The notes: generated by a model not told the origin, from the sequence alone. Positions 1-7,606 are shown, numbered from the stretch's first letter. The stretch: DNA of 64,000 nt from Chryseobacterium elymi (GCF_003385495.1 NZ_QNUH01000009.1:62001-126000); one strand, 5' to 3'. Program-made: numbers and translations.

Positions 1-436
1 AGTCCAGATAAACAGCACCAATAAGCGCCTCAAATAAATTTCCGGAAATGTTTTCTCCCAATGCTGCGGATCCCTGCTTCTGCAAAAGATCGATAAGCTT
101 GAGGTCTTCCCCTAATTTATTAAGATTCTTCCTATTAACAATTTTAGATTTCATCTGTGTCAGATATCCTTCATTAGCCTGAGGATAGGTCTGGAACAGA
201 TGACAGGAAATAATTGTACCCAAAACAGAATCTCCCAAAAATTCAAGCCTTTCGTAATTACTGTCTTGATTTTTAGAAGAACTTTTTAAAGAAAAAGCTT
301 CCCGGTAAAGAGCAATATTCTGAACCTCCGCACCCAGCATTTTTTTTAGCTCGGTACTAAGGAAATAATCTCTCTCCGTTAATTTTCTTTTTCTTTGTTT
401 GAGAAGGAATTTAGAAAAGTATTTCTGTAACTCCAT
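1..436 (-). CDS. rnc: Ribonuclease III, N-terminal part (cut by window edge)
   Basis: Double-strand-specific endoribonuclease that processes rRNA precursors and structured mRNAs in the cytoplasm. Reading the minus strand from ATG at 434-436 gives MELQKYFSKFLL and, further on, the RNase III signature NYERLEFLGDSVLG with its catalytic acidic residues. About 145 residues are visible; the rest of the nuclease domain and the dsRNA-binding domain lie beyond position 1. An ATG six bases upstream runs into a stop after nine codons, so 436 is the start. It begins 9 bp after the fabF stop, giving the common bacterial order acpP-fabF-rnc read from the right, presumably one operon from the acpP promoter. 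Confidence 0.95.
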   Translation of the reverse strand, partial: MELQKYFSKFLLKQRKRKLTERDYFLSTELKKMLGAEVQNIALYREAFSLKSSSKNQDSNYERLEFLGDSVLGTIISCHLFQTYPQANEGYLTQMKSKIVNRKNLNKLGEDLKLIDLLQKQGSAALGENISGNLFEALIGAVYLD

Positions 437-445
437 TCATTGAAT

Positions 446-1690
446 TTAGATTTTCTTAAATAGAACGCAAGCGTTGTGCCCGCCAAATCCAAAAGTATTG
501 CTCATGGCTACTTTTACATCTTTCTTAACAGCATTGTTGAATGTAAAATTCAGTCTGCTGTCAATATTTTCATCATCAGTAAAATGGTTGATGGTAGGCG
601 GAACAATACCATGAATAATAGTTCCTAATGCAGCGATAGCTTCAATTACTCCGGCAGCTCCCAAAAGGTGGCCGGTCATTGATTTTGTAGAATTAATCTG
701 AATATCAAAAGCGTGTTCTCCCAGTAATTTTGAAATTGCATTGGATTCTGCAATATCTCCTAATGGAGTAGAGGTACCATGCATGTTGATATGGTCTACT
801 TCATCAGCAGTTAAGCCTGCGTCTTCCAAACAGTTTTTCATTACCAGATAAGCTCCTAATCCTTCAGGATGGGGGGCAGTCATGTGATGTGCATCTGCAC
901 TCATACCGCCACCTTGTAATTCTGCATAAATTGTAGCTCCGCGTTTCACCGCATGTTCATATTCTTCAAGGATGATGCATCCTGCTCCTTCGCCCAATAC
1001 AAAACCATCTCGGTCTTTATCGAACGGTCTTGAAGCTGTTTTAGGATCATCGTTTCTTGTAGAAAGTGCCATCATCGCATTAAATCCACCGACACCACTT
1101 GCCGTTACGGCTGCTTCAGAGCCTCCGCATACAATAACATCTGCTTTTCCAAGCTGGATAATCATTTTGGAATCAATTAAAGCGTTGGCTGAAGATGCAC
1201 AGGCAGATACTGTAGTATAATTCGGCCCATGAAAGCCATACTCTATTGAAATGTGTCCAGGAGTGATATCCGCAATCATTTTAGGAATAAAGAATGGATT
1301 GAATCTTGGTATTTCCGTATTCGCCCATCCTAAAACCTCAGTTTCGAAAGTTTCTAAACCTCCTATTCCGGACCCCCAGATTACACCGACTCTGTTTTTA
1401 TCCACATTGTCTTCCATAATTCTGGAGTGTGCTACCGCTTCTCTTGCAGCTACCAGCCCAAGCTGAGTATTCCGGTCCATTTTTTTAGCCTCTTTCTTGT
1501 CGAAATGCTGTAATGGATCGAAACCTTTCACCTCGCAAGCGAATTTAGTTTTAAAGTTTGTGGCATCAAAAAGAGTAATCGGAGCAGCACCGCTCTCACC
1601 TTTAAGAAGATTTTCCCAGTATTCTTTTGCATTATTTCCAATTGGTGTTATTGCGCCAAAACCGGTTACAACTACTCTTTTTAATTCCAT
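446..1690 (-). CDS. fabF: 3-oxoacyl-[acyl-carrier-protein] synthase II
   Basis: Condensing enzyme of type II fatty acid synthesis: it extends acyl-ACP with malonyl-ACP in the cytoplasm. The 414-residue protein has normal family length and the complete Cys-His-His triad: Cys164 in VSACASSAN, His304 in NMHGTSTPLGD and His341 in MTGHLLGAAG. The C-terminal NTFGFGGHNA loop is also present. It lies 35 bp downstream of acpP, which makes its partner protein, and just upstream of rnc. No sequence oddities were seen. Confidence 0.97.
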   Translation of the reverse strand: MELKRVVVTGFGAITPIGNNAKEYWENLLKGESGAAPITLFDATNFKTKFACEVKGFDPLQHFDKKEAKKMDRNTQLGLVAAREAVAHSRIMEDNVDKNRVGVIWGSGIGGLETFETEVLGWANTEIPRFNPFFIPKMIADITPGHISIEYGFHGPNYTTVSACASSANALIDSKMIIQLGKADVIVCGGSEAAVTASGVGGFNAMMALSTRNDDPKTASRPFDKDRDGFVLGEGAGCIILEEYEHAVKRGATIYAELQGGGMSADAHHMTAPHPEGLGAYLVMKNCLEDAGLTADEVDHINMHGTSTPLGDIAESNAISKLLGEHAFDIQINSTKSMTGHLLGAAGVIEAIAALGTIIHGIVPPTINHFTDDENIDSRLNFTFNNAVKKDVKVAMSNTFGFGGHNACVLFKKI

Positions 1691-1725
1691 AAACTTTTAA
1701 AATTTTCTTTTTTTGTTGAAGAATA

Positions 1726-1965
1726 TTATTTATTTACTACTTCTTCGATGTAAGCGATAGCGTGCCCTACAGTAGTAATTTTTTCAGCCTGGTCATCAGG
1801 GATTTGAATATTGAATTCTTTTTCAAATTCCATGATTAACTCAACTGTATCCAATGAGTCAGCTCCTAAATCGTTAGTGAAGCTAGCTTCAGGAGTTACT
1901 TCTGTTTCTTCAACGTCAAGCTTATCAGCGATGATAGCTTTTACTCTTGATGCAATGTCTGACAT
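1726..1965 (-). CDS. acpP: Acyl carrier protein
   Basis: Small acidic carrier that holds growing acyl chains on a phosphopantetheine arm during fatty acid synthesis. The 79 residues include the attachment motif GADSLD, with Ser37 as the modified residue, between predicted helices I and II. It is the first gene of the minus-strand acpP-fabF-rnc run. A Bacteroidota -7 element lies about 30 bp upstream of the start codon. Confidence 0.97.
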   Translation of the reverse strand: MSDIASRVKAIIADKLDVEETEVTPEASFTNDLGADSLDTVELIMEFEKEFNIQIPDDQAEKITTVGHAIAYIEEVVNK

Positions 1966-1996
1966 AGTAAATTATTTTTTTAATTGTTAGATGGTG

Positions 1997-2004
1997 CAAA
2001 TATA
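1997..2004 (-). promoter_or_regulatory. -7 element of the acpP operon
   Basis: On the minus strand this reads TATATTTG, an exact match to the Bacteroidota TAnnTTTG box, about 30 bp before the acpP start. No clear TTG -33 element stands at the usual distance. Confidence 0.6.
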
Positions 2005-2571
2005 TAAAATTCTTCACGATAAAACATTTTTTTAGTCTTTTTTGTGGGTAGACTATACTTATTTTACAATGAGAAGTTTTAGTGTTTTCGTTTTCAGCTA
2101 TTTAAGTTTATTATGTAATTCATAAGTGAAATTATTATTATTCCGGTTAAAACTATGCATAAAAGCTGGGGAGAAATATCTTATCCGGTATATGTAATAA
2201 AGAATAAATGATGAGTCTGGAGAAAAAAATTATTTAGAGTACTTCTGATATTTATTTTTTTTCACCAGTAATATTTACGAAAATATTTGTTAATGCATCA
2301 AAACTTTATATAAAGAGGTGGTAATGAAGGTGATGGAAATTCTGAAAATGGATGTTGCGGACGTGGTTCAGATGGGATTTATCCTGAGTCAAGAACACTA
2401 GGATAGTCAGGATGAAGAAGATGACAATAAATGAAATGTCTTTGAAGTTACACTTAGTCACTTCTAATTATATAATGGTTGAGGCTTCTGTTGAAATTTG
2501 AGACTTTACCAAGCTAATGCTAATATTATGTTGATTAATATACGATAAAATATAATAAAATTAAAAAGTGC
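2005..2571. other. Gene-poor stretch with a possible peptide-gene remnant
   Basis: No convincing gene is visible. The strand is very AT-rich except for 2314-2406, where an open stretch without a start codon encodes a Gly/Asn-rich segment containing GCCGRGSDG and ends at TAG. A TAA codon lies directly before it. A second overlapping frame has ATG after a GAGG sequence but stops after 25 codons. The region could be the decayed end of a small secreted or bacteriocin-like peptide gene. That is a guess from composition. Confidence 0.2.
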
Positions 2572-2600
2572 TTGTTTTCAATAAATTATACGTATATTTG
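2572..2600 (+). promoter_or_regulatory. Promoter of cspA
   Basis: TTG at 2572-2574 and TATATTTG at 2593-2600 with 18 bp between them match the Bacteroidota -33/-7 promoter. It predicts transcription starting near 2607 and a leader of about 250 nt before cspA. Confidence 0.6.
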
Positions 2601-2858
2601 TAAAATAATCAGGCTCCTGCCAACGCTTCTTCTGAAACTTTTGAGTTTACTCTTTTTTCTCAGTCTTCGCTTTTACAGCCGCTAATTTTTGTCATCAACA
2701 TACAGATGCAGTACCTTTTTAAACTTGAATATTTTCAGGGTTCTAAAAAATAACAACATCATTTTTTGTTCACAAATCGATTTATTATTGCTTTGATAAT
2801 TCTCAATGCAGTAATGGCAAAAGCCAAATAATAATACAATAATTTTTAATACATTACA
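2601..2858 (+). promoter_or_regulatory. Long 5' leader of cspA
   Basis: About 250 nt of non-coding sequence separates the predicted promoter from the cspA start codon. Long structured leaders are typical of cold-shock genes and control stability and translation by temperature. The left half is pyrimidine-rich, and one frame stays open for about 45 codons without an ATG, so it is not called as a gene. No folding was computed. Confidence 0.4.
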
Positions 2859-3050
2859 ATGCAACAAGGAACAGTAAAATTCTTTAACGATGCTAAAGGA
2901 TTTGGTTTTATTACACCATCAAATGGTGGTCAGGATGTTTTCGTACATACATCAGGTTTAATTAATGATATTCGTGAAAACGATGTCGTAACATTCGATT
3001 TAGAAAACGGAAAAAAAGGCGTTAATGCAGTTAACGTACGAGTAGCATAA
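2859..3050 (+). CDS. cspA: Cold-shock protein (CspA family)
   Basis: Single-domain nucleic-acid chaperone that binds single-stranded RNA and DNA and is usually induced by cold or growth change. The 63 residues form one cold-shock domain with RNP1 (KGFGFITP) and RNP2 (DVFVHTS). Start ATG at 2859 begins MQQGTVKFF, as expected for the family. The gene is monocistronic: a long leader stands before it and a terminator hairpin about 40 bp after it. Family identity is firm; which csp paralogue it is cannot be told. Confidence 0.93.
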   Translation: MQQGTVKFFNDAKGFGFITPSNGGQDVFVHTSGLINDIRENDVVTFDLENGKKGVNAVNVRVA

Positions 3051-3090
3051 TTTTAAAAAAAGGGTTAAACTCTTTCTTTAATTAAAAAGC

Positions 3091-3121
3091 AGCAGATGGC
3101 ATTTATGTTATCTGCTTTTTC
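3091..3121 (+). terminator. Rho-independent terminator after cspA
   Basis: AGCAGAT (3091-3097) pairs with ATCTGCT (3110-3116) and a T run follows. Confidence 0.7.
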
Positions 3122-3368
3122 TTGCTTGAGTAAATTATTTTTCTTGTTGTGAATGGCGGATTATCATTACTAACATCTGCTAAATCAAAGTTAGGGTTGA
3201 AATGAATGCTCTATTGAAAGATTTGGATGCGCTAATGAAATATGATTTAGAATAGATACCTTGATATTGGTTATGCTCTAAATATTACTCAGAAGGTTTG
3301 GAGTAAAGTAGTGTATATAATAAATTTAAACAGCTTTAATAGCATTATTTAGTATTAACGTTATTTTG
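3122..3368. other. Intergenic stretch without a gene
   Basis: Nothing supportable is seen. A 17-codon open stretch near 3200-3255 (MNALLKDLDALMKYDLE) may be a scrap of an old gene. Confidence 0.3.
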
Positions 3369-3376
3369 TATATTTG
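3369..3376 (+). promoter_or_regulatory. -7 element before the secreted protein gene
   Basis: TATATTTG, an exact TAnnTTTG match, 74 bp before the start codon at 3451. The -33 element is not obvious. Confidence 0.5.
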
Positions 3377-3450
3377 CTCGTCTTTAGTATAGAAAATGAT
3401 TCTAAATACACAAACTAATAATCAAGTTTAACGTCTCAAATTAAAAAGTA

Positions 3451-4215
3451 ATGAAAAAAAAATTAATTACCTTGTCTTCAGTTCTATGTTTTGGTTTAAT
3501 TTTTTCACAGATAGGTATTAATACCCCAAATCCTCAACAAATATTTCACGTAGACGGGGCAAAAGATAATCCATCAGTAGGGGTGCCTTCTTTAGCACAA
3601 ACTGAAAATGATATGGTTATTGATGATGCTGGAAATATAGGATTAGGAACTCTGTCTCCTACATCGAAATTAGAAATAAACTCAGGAAATGCGGATGTAT
3701 CAGGACTTAAATTCACAAATCTTACTTCTACATCTCCTGTATCAAGTGGGGCTACCTTAGGGGTTGATGATTCTGGGAATATAGTTACCGTTCAAGGCTC
3801 CTCATTTACACCCGCTTTTGGAAGAGAGTTATTGGTTGGTGCAAACATAAACATTACAGCTGGCACAACTAATTACAATGTATTCAGCTTTACTTTACCA
3901 ACAAGTGGTACATACCTTATAACTTATAGTTTACGAGCACAGGTGATTAATACATCAGGGGAAACAGGTCAAGGATTTGCAACAGGGTTTCTTAGTACTG
4001 CTCCTTCTGCAGGAAATGCAGTACCTAATACCGAAATTTTACTTTATGCTGTTAGTGCCGCTCAGGACGGAGGAACGGGAACAGGAACTTTAGTAATAAC
4101 GATTGCGAACCCTACTACATATTATGTGGGAGTTCGCAGTTCTCTTAGAGATACTCAAATAATTAATAATATAAATGGGAGGTCTTCTGTTAGTTATGTT
4201 AAAATAACTCCATAG
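3451..4215 (+). CDS. Secreted IGINT-type surface protein
   Basis: Exported protein of unknown function, 254 residues. Residues 1-20 form a signal peptide (lysines, hydrophobic core, cleavage after FSQ). The mature protein opens with IGINTPNPQ, a start shared by many flavobacterial exported proteins and seen again in the 26567 gene. It continues with GNIGLGTLSPTSKLEI, like tail-fibre repeats that precede a trimeric region. Residues from about 125 to the end are rich in Thr, Ser and Gly with alternating hydrophobics, suggesting a beta-sandwich, possibly C1q/TNF-like. No T9SS tail is present. It stands alone between non-coding stretches with its own -7 box. Family resemblance is seen; the function is not known. 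Confidence 0.75.
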   Translation: MKKKLITLSSVLCFGLIFSQIGINTPNPQQIFHVDGAKDNPSVGVPSLAQTENDMVIDDAGNIGLGTLSPTSKLEINSGNADVSGLKFTNLTSTSPVSSGATLGVDDSGNIVTVQGSSFTPAFGRELLVGANINITAGTTNYNVFSFTLPTSGTYLITYSLRAQVINTSGETGQGFATGFLSTAPSAGNAVPNTEILLYAVSAAQDGGTGTGTLVITIANPTTYYVGVRSSLRDTQIINNINGRSSVSYVKITP

Positions 4216-4537
4216 TAATCTAAATTTTATTCAACTATTTTTCAATCAAGGCTAGTTTTAGTTTTAAGGCTAAGAAGATATGTTTGGTAGTTTATACCAA
4301 AGGAGTTTTTGTTATGAATAATAAATCACATGTTCTCTATAAAAAGATACGATTTTAGAATCTTCCTTTTATCGAGAAGGTTTATTATTCTAACCAAGTG
4401 TGTTATTCGGGAAATCGTGAGAGTTGGTTTTATGGTACAGGAAATGTTTTTAAGCTATTCTCAGGGTATTTTCCGAGTTTTAAAGGGTAAATGGTAAATA
4501 ATAGTGATGAGTGGCTAAAAGTCGCTTTAAATAAGTG
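4216..4537 (+). other. Decayed gene end(s), no intact gene
   Basis: No ORF of useful length is present, but the plus strand keeps coding character in short pieces. A piece around 4375-4490 contains NRESWFYGTGNVFKLFSG and stops. It is followed by MVNNSDEWLKVALNK ending at a TGA in 4536-4538, immediately at a strong terminator. This looks like the disrupted 3' end of a lost gene whose terminator survived. The family is not recognised. Confidence 0.35.
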
Positions 4538-4587
4538 AAATGATTGGTTTTACAATATTGATATTGAAGTAGAACCAATCATTTTTT
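4538..4587 (+). terminator. Strong terminator left after a lost gene
   Basis: A perfect 12-bp stem, AAATGATTGGTT (4538-4549) with AACCAATCATTT (4573-4584), is followed by a T run. No intact plus-strand gene now ends here. Confidence 0.75.
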
Positions 4588-4611
4588 AATAATTGTCAGA
4601 TTAAATCATAA

Positions 4612-4867
4612 CTAGCTCAAATCAGATTTTTTATATTTCTCTTTAGCAAGCTCCTTTTGACGATAGTATTCTAACTTTTCTTCGGGTGTCATTAATTCCA
4701 GTTTTAATGCCCTGATTTCTTGTGATAATTTTCTATATTCTTCAAAAAGATGAGCATTTTCAGAATGGTACTGCTCTAACTCTTGTTCGGTTTTAAAACC
4801 TTTTAAAATAATAGGTTAATTCTTCAGCTCGACTAATTTTCTTATTTAATAATTCTTGCTTTTCCAT
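4612..4867 (-). pseudogene. Frameshifted small coiled-coil gene
   Basis: From ATG at 4865-4867 the minus strand reads MEKQELLNKKISRAEELTYY and then stops at TAA after an AAAA run. Dropping one base from that run joins it to a second open piece containing EEYRKLSQEIRALKLELM, which ends at TAG (4612-4614). The repaired product would be about 84 residues, highly charged, with a heptad-like coiled coil. The ATG lies one base after the stop of the ADP-ribosyltransferase remnant, so the two were probably co-transcribed. It is unrecognised; an immunity or accessory role is only a guess. A sequencing error in the homopolymer would make it intact. Confidence 0.6.
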
Positions 4868-4868
4868 T

Positions 4869-4991
4869 TTATTTTTCGCTAATCGTTATTTTAAACATAT
4901 CATTTCCGTTAGTAGGGTTTTTAATTTTCTCTATGCCTTCCACAATAAACTTCGTATTGTTTCTAAAAAGCACTTCTCGCTCAGCGGGTAA
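4869..4991 (-). pseudogene. C-terminal remnant of an ADP-ribosyltransferase-like protein
   Basis: The minus strand carries 40 codons without a start, reading LPAEREVLFRNNTKFIVEGI and ending in MFKITISEK then TAA. The segment E-R-E-V-L-F followed by T-K-F-x-V resembles the end of ADP-ribosyltransferase (ART exoenzyme) domains, where the ExE pair is catalytic. A TAA stop directly precedes the fragment, so everything upstream, including the NAD-binding core, is gone. Such domains occur at the C-terminus of polymorphic toxins and phage proteins. It lies 137 bp beyond the 3' end of ssrA, a common integration site for mobile elements. The ART assignment rests on one motif. Confidence 0.5.
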
Positions 4992-5127
4992 TTAATATTT
5001 GTATTTATAAATAAATTATATTCCGTCAATCAGGAGATTATGTAAAAATGTTTGGGAACAAAAATAAAAAAGAGAAAATGTAATTATTTAAAATTCAATA
5101 ATTTACAAATTCTCTTTAGTTTAAAAG

Positions 5128-5523
5128 TGGAGTTGGAGGGATTCGAACCCTCGTCCAAACAAGCAATACATAAGATTTCTACATGCTTATTCTACCATTG
5201 ATTTTCGACTGGAGGCAGAGGGCAGACACCCAACTTCCAGCTTATCTTCTGAAGTTTTCGAGTTTCAGTCGAAGCATCTGAAACCTTATTCCTGCATTCC
5301 TATATCCCAGAATCAAACGCCGCAGAACAGAGCATTTGTGAGATATCTTGCTTCCTTACTATCTTCAGGAAAACGCTTGATCTACTATACTTCGATATTA
5401 AGCTGCAAGAGCGAACTCTTCGTTGCCAGTTAAAGTTGTGTAGCAAGGGATTAAAGAGATCGCGCTACGGTTCTCTGCATGCTTACTTACCCATTGATCT
5501 TGCTGTCGAAACCAGTCAACCCC
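5128..5523 (-). ncRNA. ssrA: tmRNA
   Basis: Transfer-messenger RNA that rescues stalled ribosomes and tags the product for proteolysis. On the minus strand the 5' end GGGGTTG (5517-5523) pairs with CAACTCC (5129-5135) as the acceptor stem. The 3' side carries a T arm (GGGTTCGAATCCC), and the encoded end is the discriminator A with no CCA. The internal tag reads GNEEFALAA then TAA. The 396-nt length is normal for a one-piece tmRNA. The 3' end is a classic attachment site, and remnants of foreign-looking genes lie just past it. Confidence 0.93.
5398..5427 (-). other. tmRNA proteolysis tag reading frame
   Basis: Codes for GNEEFALAA followed by TAA; the resume codon is most likely GGC. The ALAA ending is the usual ClpXP degradation signal. 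Confidence 0.85.
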
Positions 5524-5539
5524 ATGAATAAAGTAGCTA

Positions 5540-5547
5540 CAAAGATA
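5540..5547 (-). promoter_or_regulatory. -7 element of ssrA
   Basis: The minus strand reads TATCTTTG, matching TAnnTTTG, 17 bp before the mature 5' end. The -33 element is unclear. Confidence 0.55.
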
Positions 5548-5731
5548 GGAATTTTTGTTTACATATAGTTCATAATATGACATACTTTTCAGATAATCCC
5601 CAGTATGTTTATATTGCTATTATTAGTTATATAACGTATAATAGAGGGGATTCAAAATTAAAAAATAGTATACTTGTCCACATTATTGTGGATAACTTAT
5701 AATGTGTTTTTTAAAGAATGTGGAGCTAAAT

Positions 5732-5762
5732 TTTGCAGTTTAATAAAAAATGTCTAGTTTTG
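5732..5762 (+). promoter_or_regulatory. Promoter of rpsU
   Basis: TTTG (5732-5735) and TAGTTTTG (5755-5762) stand 19 bp apart, as in the Bacteroidota consensus. The rpsU start codon is 23 bp further on. Confidence 0.6.
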
Positions 5763-5785
5763 CAATCCAAAATGAGATGTAAAAT

Positions 5786-5983
5786 ATGTTAATAATTCCA
5801 GTAAAAGATGGGGAATCCATCGACAGAGCTTTAAAAAAATATAAAAGAAAATTTGATAAAACGGGTACAGTTCGTCAATTGAGATCTAGACAAGCGTTTA
5901 TTAAGCCTTCTGTAACTTTAAGACAAGCTAGACTAAAGGCCGCTTACAAGCAAAGAGGACTTAGCAAGGAAGAGCAGGCTTAA
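5786..5983 (+). CDS. rpsU: 30S ribosomal protein bS21
   Basis: Small basic protein of the 30S subunit platform, near the anti-Shine-Dalgarno region of 16S rRNA. The 65-residue sequence begins MLIIPVKDGESIDRALKKYK and is rich in Lys and Arg, including RQLRSRQAF, as typical for bS21. It has its own promoter, and a terminator hairpin lies directly downstream, so it is probably transcribed mostly alone, with some read-through into xerC. Confidence 0.95.
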   Translation: MLIIPVKDGESIDRALKKYKRKFDKTGTVRQLRSRQAFIKPSVTLRQARLKAAYKQRGLSKEEQA

Positions 5984-6004
5984 GATTTTTCTTAACCAAA
6001 TACT

Positions 6005-6052
6005 AAATTCACTTCTTAAATACGTATATTTGAGAGGTGAATTTTTGTTTTT
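6005..6052 (+). terminator. Terminator of rpsU, overlapping the xerC promoter
   Basis: AAATTCACTTCT (6005-6016) pairs over 12 bp, with one T-G pair, with AGAGGTGAATTT (6033-6044), followed by a T-rich tract. The loop holds the xerC -7 box. Confidence 0.7.
6025..6032 (+). promoter_or_regulatory. -7 element of xerC-hpf
   Basis: TATATTTG, an exact match, placed in the loop of the rpsU terminator and 32 bp before the xerC start. The -33 element is weak. Confidence 0.5.
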
Positions 6053-6064
6053 ATACCTTACGTA

Positions 6065-6952
6065 ATGTTAAATAAGTATTTAGAATATTTACAGTTCGAA
6101 AAGAGGTATTCGCCTCACACAATTACAAGTTACAGAAAAGATCTTGAAGACTTTTCCCATTTCTATCTCAAAACAGAAGCTTCCGAAGATATTTCCAAGG
6201 CTGACAAAAAAGTAATCAGGAATTTTATCGTTGAATTGAGCGAAAATAATATTTCAAAAAGAAGCATTAACAGGAAACTTTCATCCCTTAGAAGTTTTTA
6301 TTTATTCCTTTTAAAGATTGGTGACATTAAAGTCTCTCCCACGGAAAGTATATCTTCTCTTAAGTTTTACGCTGAAAAACAGATTCCTATCTCACAGGAA
6401 GAAATGCAGGCGCTCAGTGACGGTGTTCTTACGGATCAGCCCGATATTCTGGAAAAATGTATTATAGAGGTATTATACCAGACCGGAATGCGTAAAGCTG
6501 AGCTTTGTGGCCTGATGTTTGAACATGTTAATATAGGAGAAAATGAGCTTAAGGTAATAGGAAAAGGAAATAAAGAGCGTTTTATTCCTGTTTCCAAAGA
6601 ACTCTCAGGTCTGCTTAAAAGTTATCTGGCAATAAGGAGGCCTCACAACGAATATAAAACCTATTTTTTCATAAACAAAAAGGGTAAAAAACTCAATGAA
6701 AAATTTGTTTATGTGGTAGTTAATAAGTACCTTAGTCTTGTAACAACGAAAGAAAAAAGAAGTCCTCATATCCTTCGGCATAGCTTTGCTACACACGTTT
6801 TGGATAATGGGGCGGAGATCTCCAAAGTAAAAAAAATATTAGGGCATTCCAGTCTTGCAAGTACTCAGGTCTATACGAATGCTAATATTGAACAATTGAA
6901 AAAAGTGTTTAATCAGGCCCATCCCAGGGCGTCTAAAAAAGAAGAATTATGA
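6065..6952 (+). CDS. xerC: Tyrosine recombinase XerC/D type
   Basis: Site-specific recombinase that resolves chromosome dimers at the terminus with FtsK. The 295 residues show an N-terminal SAM-like DNA-binding domain (about 1-85, LEKRYSPHT-type start) and a catalytic domain. All active residues can be seen: Arg143 (TGMRKAEL), Lys167, His235 and Arg238 (HILRHSF), His261 (LGHSSL) and nucleophile Tyr270. It sits between rpsU and hpf in housekeeping surroundings, not in a mobile element. Its stop overlaps the hpf start (ATGA), so the two are translationally coupled. A mobile-element integrase is less likely given this context. Confidence 0.92.
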   Translation: MLNKYLEYLQFEKRYSPHTITSYRKDLEDFSHFYLKTEASEDISKADKKVIRNFIVELSENNISKRSINRKLSSLRSFYLFLLKIGDIKVSPTESISSLKFYAEKQIPISQEEMQALSDGVLTDQPDILEKCIIEVLYQTGMRKAELCGLMFEHVNIGENELKVIGKGNKERFIPVSKELSGLLKSYLAIRRPHNEYKTYFFINKKGKKLNEKFVYVVVNKYLSLVTTKEKRSPHILRHSFATHVLDNGAEISKVKKILGHSSLASTQVYTNANIEQLKKVFNQAHPRASKKEEL

Positions 6953-7239
6953 AGATCACAGTTCAATCAATTGGTTTAACTCCACACGAACCATTAGAAT
7001 CACACATTGACAAAAAAGTAAGCAAATTAGAAACCTTTTATGATAAGATTCATGAGTGTAAGGTATTCTTAAAAGTTGAAAATACCTCCGATAGAAGTAA
7101 TAAAACTGCTGAACTTATTTTAGCCGTTCCAGGCGATGATATTGTGGTAAAAAAGACGTCAGAAACTTTTGAAGAAAGTTTAGACCTATGTGTTGATACT
7201 GCTAAAAAGCTATTAATCAAGAAAAAAGAAATGGCATAG
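6949..7239 (+). CDS. hpf: Ribosome hibernation promoting factor (HPF/RaiA family)
   Basis: Binds the 30S decoding centre in stationary phase and silences ribosomes. The 96-residue protein begins MKITVQSIGLTPHEPLESHI and has the short, single-domain beta-alpha-beta-beta-beta-alpha form, without the C-terminal dimerisation domain of long HPFs. It overlaps xerC by four bases. The tRNA cluster promoter starts about 30 bp downstream. Confidence 0.9.
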   Translation: MKITVQSIGLTPHEPLESHIDKKVSKLETFYDKIHECKVFLKVENTSDRSNKTAELILAVPGDDIVVKKTSETFEESLDLCVDTAKKLLIKKKEMA

Positions 7240-7269
7240 TAAAAAAAGTTTAAAAAATTCATAGAAAAG

Positions 7270-7301
7270 TTTGAGAATTCAAAAAATCCGTTCTATATTT
7301 G
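7270..7301 (+). promoter_or_regulatory. Promoter of the first tRNA Thr-Tyr(-Gly) unit
   Basis: TTTG (7270-7273) and TATATTTG (7294-7301) are 20 bp apart. Confidence 0.65.
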
Positions 7302-7347
7302 CACTCGCAAAAAGGGAACAGTGATCTTTTGAATTCTTTTTTATATT

Positions 7348-7421
7348 GCCTCCATAGCTCAGTTGGCCAGAGCACGTGATTTGTAATCTCGGGGTCGTGG
7401 GTTCGAATCCCTCTGGAGGCT
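7348..7421 (+). tRNA. tRNA-Thr (anticodon TGT), copy 1
   Basis: 74 nt; acceptor GCCTCCA pairs with TGGAGGC, T loop TTCGAAT, anticodon loop TTTGTAA. CCA is not encoded. The anticodon stem has one T-T mismatch, shared by both copies. Confidence 0.93.
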
Positions 7422-7440
7422 CTTTTTAATATAAACATGA

Positions 7441-7521
7441 GGGGAGATTCCAGAGTGGCTAAATGGGACTGACTGTAACTCAGTTGCTTCGGCTTCGTAG
7501 GTTCGAATCCTGCTCTCCCCA
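7441..7521 (+). tRNA. tRNA-Tyr (GTA), copy 1
   Basis: 81 nt with the long variable arm of bacterial tRNA-Tyr (GCTTCGGC region). Acceptor GGGGAGA pairs with TCTCCCC; anticodon loop CTGTAAC. Confidence 0.93.
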
Positions 7522-7542
7522 CATTTTATATTAGATAAAAAC

Positions 7543-7573
7543 TTGTGTATTTAAAGGATTTTTCCTAAATTTG
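7543..7573 (+). promoter_or_regulatory. Internal promoter of tRNA-Gly, copy 1
   Basis: TTG (7543-7545) and TAAATTTG (7566-7573) are 20 bp apart, 34 bp before the tRNA. Confidence 0.55.
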
Positions 7574-7606
7574 CACAGCGTTACCAATAATTTTGGAAAC
7601 AAAATT

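Noticed and set aside
2682..2867. Minus-strand 61-codon ORF in the cspA leader
   Set aside because: It lies across the cspA start and leader, has random-looking composition and no promoter.
5398..5583. Minus-strand 61-codon ORF ending in the tmRNA tag
   Set aside because: It is the tmRNA read as protein; only the tag codons are translated in reality.
6065..6952. Mobile-element integrase
   Set aside because: It is a tyrosine recombinase but sits between rpsU and hpf and is coupled to hpf, the context of the chromosomal Xer recombinase.
7259..7522. Minus-strand ORF across the first tRNA-Thr and tRNA-Tyr
   Set aside because: It is antisense to two well-formed tRNAs.
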